Positions 15,966 to 17,723 of a stretch of 17,723 bases of DNA are shown piece by piece (within the stretch, counting starts at the first letter, position 1; every line of letters begins with the position of its first letter). This DNA comes from Thiobacillus sp. (lineage in GTDB: Bacteria; Pseudomonadota; Gammaproteobacteria; Burkholderiales; Thiobacillaceae). The notes beneath the pieces are model-generated. The model had not been told where the DNA came from. It worked only from the letters and a program-made list of their open reading frames with translations, and ran no database searches. The stretch is from assembly GCA_020217265.1 (NCBI GenBank), contig JAIWOS010000029.1, positions 1 to 17,723 on the forward strand. Direction: 5' to 3'. Both the position numbers and the translations under genes were made by a program.

Positions 15966-17723
15966 ATGTTCAACAAGGTTCTGGTCGCCAACCGTGGGGA
16001 AATTGCATACCGCATCATCCGCACCCTGAAGAAAATGGGTGTGGCCAGCGTGGCGGTGTATTCCGAGGCGGATCGCGGCGCGCCGCATGTGCGCCATGCC
16101 GACGAAGCGGTCTGCATCGGCCCGGCCGCAGCGGCGCAAAGCTATCTCGACAGCGAGGCCATCCTCGCCGCCTGCCACGCCACCGGCGCGCAGGCGGTGC
16201 ATCCCGGCTACGGATTCCTGTCCGAGAACATGGCCTTCGCCCGCGCCTGCGAGGCCGCCGGGATTGCCTTTCTCGGCCCCACACCCGAGCAGGTCGAAGC
16301 CTTTGGCCTGAAGGACCGCGCCCGTGCCGTGGCCGAAGCGGCCGGCGTGCCGCTGCCGCCGGGCAGCGGCCTGCTTGACAGCGTAGAGGACGCGGTGGCA
16401 GCGGCGGGCCGCGTCGGCTTTCCGGTCATGGTCAAGGCGGTGGCGGGCGGCGGCGGCATCGGCATGCAGGCGGTGAGCGACCCGGCCGAACTGCCCGAGG
16501 TGTTCGCCCGCGTGAAGCGCCTGGCGGCGCAGTATTTCAGGAACGACGGCGTGTATCTGGAGCGCCTCATCACACGCGCGCGCCACATCGAGGTACAGAT
16601 CTTCGGCGACGGCGAACGCGTGGTGGCGGTCGGCGACCGCGACTGTTCGGTGCAGCGGCGCAACCAGAAGGTGCTGGAGGAAACGCCGGCCCCCGGCCTG
16701 TCGGACGAACAGCGCCGCGCGCTCTACGCGGCGGCGGAAAAACTCGGCGCGGCGGTGGGCTATCGCTCGGCCGGCACGGTGGAATTCGTCTACGACGTCG
16801 AGCGCAGCGAGTTCTACTTTCTGGAAGTGAATACCCGGCTGCAGGTCGAGCACTGCGTCACCGAGGAAGTGACGGGACTTGACCTGGTGGAGTGGATGGT
16901 GCGCGTGGGCGCAGGCGAAAAGTTGCCCGCCGCATGGCCGGTGCCGTCATCGGGCGCGGCGATCGAAGCGCGCATTTACGCCGAAGACCCGGCGCGCGAC
17001 TTCCAGCCCTGCGCCGGCAAACTCACCGAGGTGCGCTACCCCGAGGGCGTGCGCGTGGACGGCTGGGTGGAGGCGGGCACCGAGGTGACGTCGAACTACG
17101 ACCCGCTGCTCGCCAAACTCATCGTCAAGGGCAGCGACCGCGCCGATGCGGTGGCGAAGCTCGCGGCGGCGCTTGCGGCTACGCGCATCGCCGGCATCCA
17201 GACCAACCTCGGCTATCTGGCGGCGATTGCCGACGCGCCGGATTACCGCGCCGGCGGCGTCACCACGAAATGGCTCAACGGCCTCGCGTACACGCCCGAC
17301 GCCATTGAAGTCGTCGAGCCCGGCACCTACACGACGGTGCAGGACTGGCCCGGACGGCTCGGCCTGTGGCACATCGGCGTGCCGCCGTCGGGGCCGATGG
17401 ATCACTTCGCGCTGCGCGCCGCCAACCGCTGCGTCGGCAACGCGGAGGGCGCGGCCGCGCTCGAATGCACGGTGATCGGCCCCACGCTGAAATTCCATCG
17501 CGATGCCTGCGTGGCGCTCGCCGGTGCCGACATGGGCGCGACGCTCGACGAGGTGCCGGTGCCGCTGTGGCAGGGCGTCGCCGTGAAGGCGGGCCAGGTG
17601 TTGAAGCTCGGCAGCGTGCAGGGGCCGGGCGCGCGCACCTATCTCGCGGTGCAGGGCGGCTTCGACGTGCCGGCGTATCTCGGCTCGCGCGCGACCTTTG
17701 TTCTCGGCGGCTTCGGCGGGCAT
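15966..17723 (+). CDS. Urea (or guanidine) carboxylase, N-terminal half (3' end outside window)
   Basis: The frame is open from ATG 15966 to the window end (586 codons). Residues 1 to about 445 form a biotin carboxylase: V-L-V-A-N-R-G-E-I-A, H-P-G-Y-G-F-L-S-E-N (79-88), ATP-grasp V-K-A-V-A-G-G-G-G-I-G-M (to 167) and F-L-E-V-N-T-R-L-Q-V-E-H (285-296). From about 447 a KipA/AHS2-like carboxyltransferase region begins (V-V-E-P-G-T-Y-T-T-V-Q-D-W-P-G-R-L-G-L-W). This domain order is that of urea amidolyase/urea carboxylase (about 1200 aa), not acetyl-, propionyl- or pyruvate carboxylase. It makes allophanate (or carboxyguanidine) with ATP and bicarbonate. An AGGA lies 9 bases before the ATG, 16 bp after urtE, so it belongs to the urt operon. 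Substrate choice (urea versus guanidine) depends on residues in the missing half. Confidence 0.9.
   Translation, partial: MFNKVLVANRGEIAYRIIRTLKKMGVASVAVYSEADRGAPHVRHADEAVCIGPAAAAQSYLDSEAILAACHATGAQAVHPGYGFLSENMAFARACEAAGIAFLGPTPEQVEAFGLKDRARAVAEAAGVPLPPGSGLLDSVEDAVAAAGRVGFPVMVKAVAGGGGIGMQAVSDPAELPEVFARVKRLAAQYFRNDGVYLERLITRARHIEVQIFGDGERVVAVGDRDCSVQRRNQKVLEETPAPGLSDEQRRALYAAAEKLGAAVGYRSAGTVEFVYDVERSEFYFLEVNTRLQVEHCVTEEVTGLDLVEWMVRVGAGEKLPAAWPVPSSGAAIEARIYAEDPARDFQPCAGKLTEVRYPEGVRVDGWVEAGTEVTSNYDPLLAKLIVKGSDRADAVAKLAAALAATRIAGIQTNLGYLAAIADAPDYRAGGVTTKWLNGLAYTPDAIEVVEPGTYTTVQDWPGRLGLWHIGVPPSGPMDHFALRAANRCVGNAEGAAALECTVIGPTLKFHRDACVALAGADMGATLDEVPVPLWQGVAVKAGQVLKLGSVQGPGARTYLAVQGGFDVPAYLGSRATFVLGGFGGH

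Noticed and set aside
14702..16117. 471-codon minus-strand frame antisense to urtD, urtE and the carboxylase start
   Set aside because: It crosses three well-supported genes and has no domain-like pattern.
16947..17723. Minus-strand frame open at the right edge
   Set aside because: It is antisense to the carboxylase, whose motifs continue through this interval, and is Arg/Ala/His-rich.

Overview
The window looks like chromosomal DNA of a betaproteobacterium (Nitrosomonadales/Rhodocyclales/Burkholderiales-like). The evidence is high GC, dense 4-bp-overlapping operons, a PEP-CTERM sorting signal with a [V-P-E ... G-F-x-A-R-R-R] tail, a GlnB-type PII, a FemAB-like COG3146 acetyltransferase, and an FmdC-like porin beside an urt transporter. 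I cannot name the species.

Layout. Positions 1-100 hold the last codons of an IS30-family transposase whose element runs off the left edge. Next come a thioredoxin-fold protein (minus) and a divergent CaCA-type cation exchanger (plus), whose start codons overlap on opposite strands. A bidirectional terminator near 1560-1588 separates the exchanger from a convergent PEP-CTERM metalloprotease (minus). Upstream of the protease is a FemAB-like acetyltransferase (minus), divergent from sucC-sucD. Positions 5821-6773 are a compositionally foreign, AT-richer island holding a PD-(D/E)xK-like protein and a frameshifted ParE/RelE-type toxin remnant. The native backbone resumes with nadE-glnB, which overlap by 4 bp. 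A minus-strand porin follows, then a 475-bp divergent control region, and then a compact plus-strand operon urtA-urtB-urtC-urtD-urtE and a urea (or guanidine) carboxylase gene that runs off the right edge.

How the genes work together. The right two-thirds has a nitrogen theme. The porin could admit urea or short amides across the outer membrane, UrtABCDE would import the solute across the inner membrane, and the biotin-dependent carboxylase would start its ATP-dependent breakdown. The porin/urtA control region reads as one nitrogen-controlled unit: a near-consensus sigma-54 promoter faces each gene, an NtrC-like dyad (TGCAC-N7-GTGCA) lies between them inside an 11-bp perfect inverted repeat, and a TTGTATACAA-type palindrome lies near each promoter. 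GlnB, the upstream sensor of the NtrB/NtrC cascade, is encoded next door and translationally coupled to glutamine-dependent NAD synthetase.

Most interesting points. These are the divergent sigma-54/NtrC control region with its extra palindromes, the direct urt-carboxylase linkage, the foreign island between sucD and nadE, and the PEP-CTERM metalloprotease lacking the usual third metzincin zinc ligand. I found no wholly new system, CRISPR array, tRNA or rRNA.
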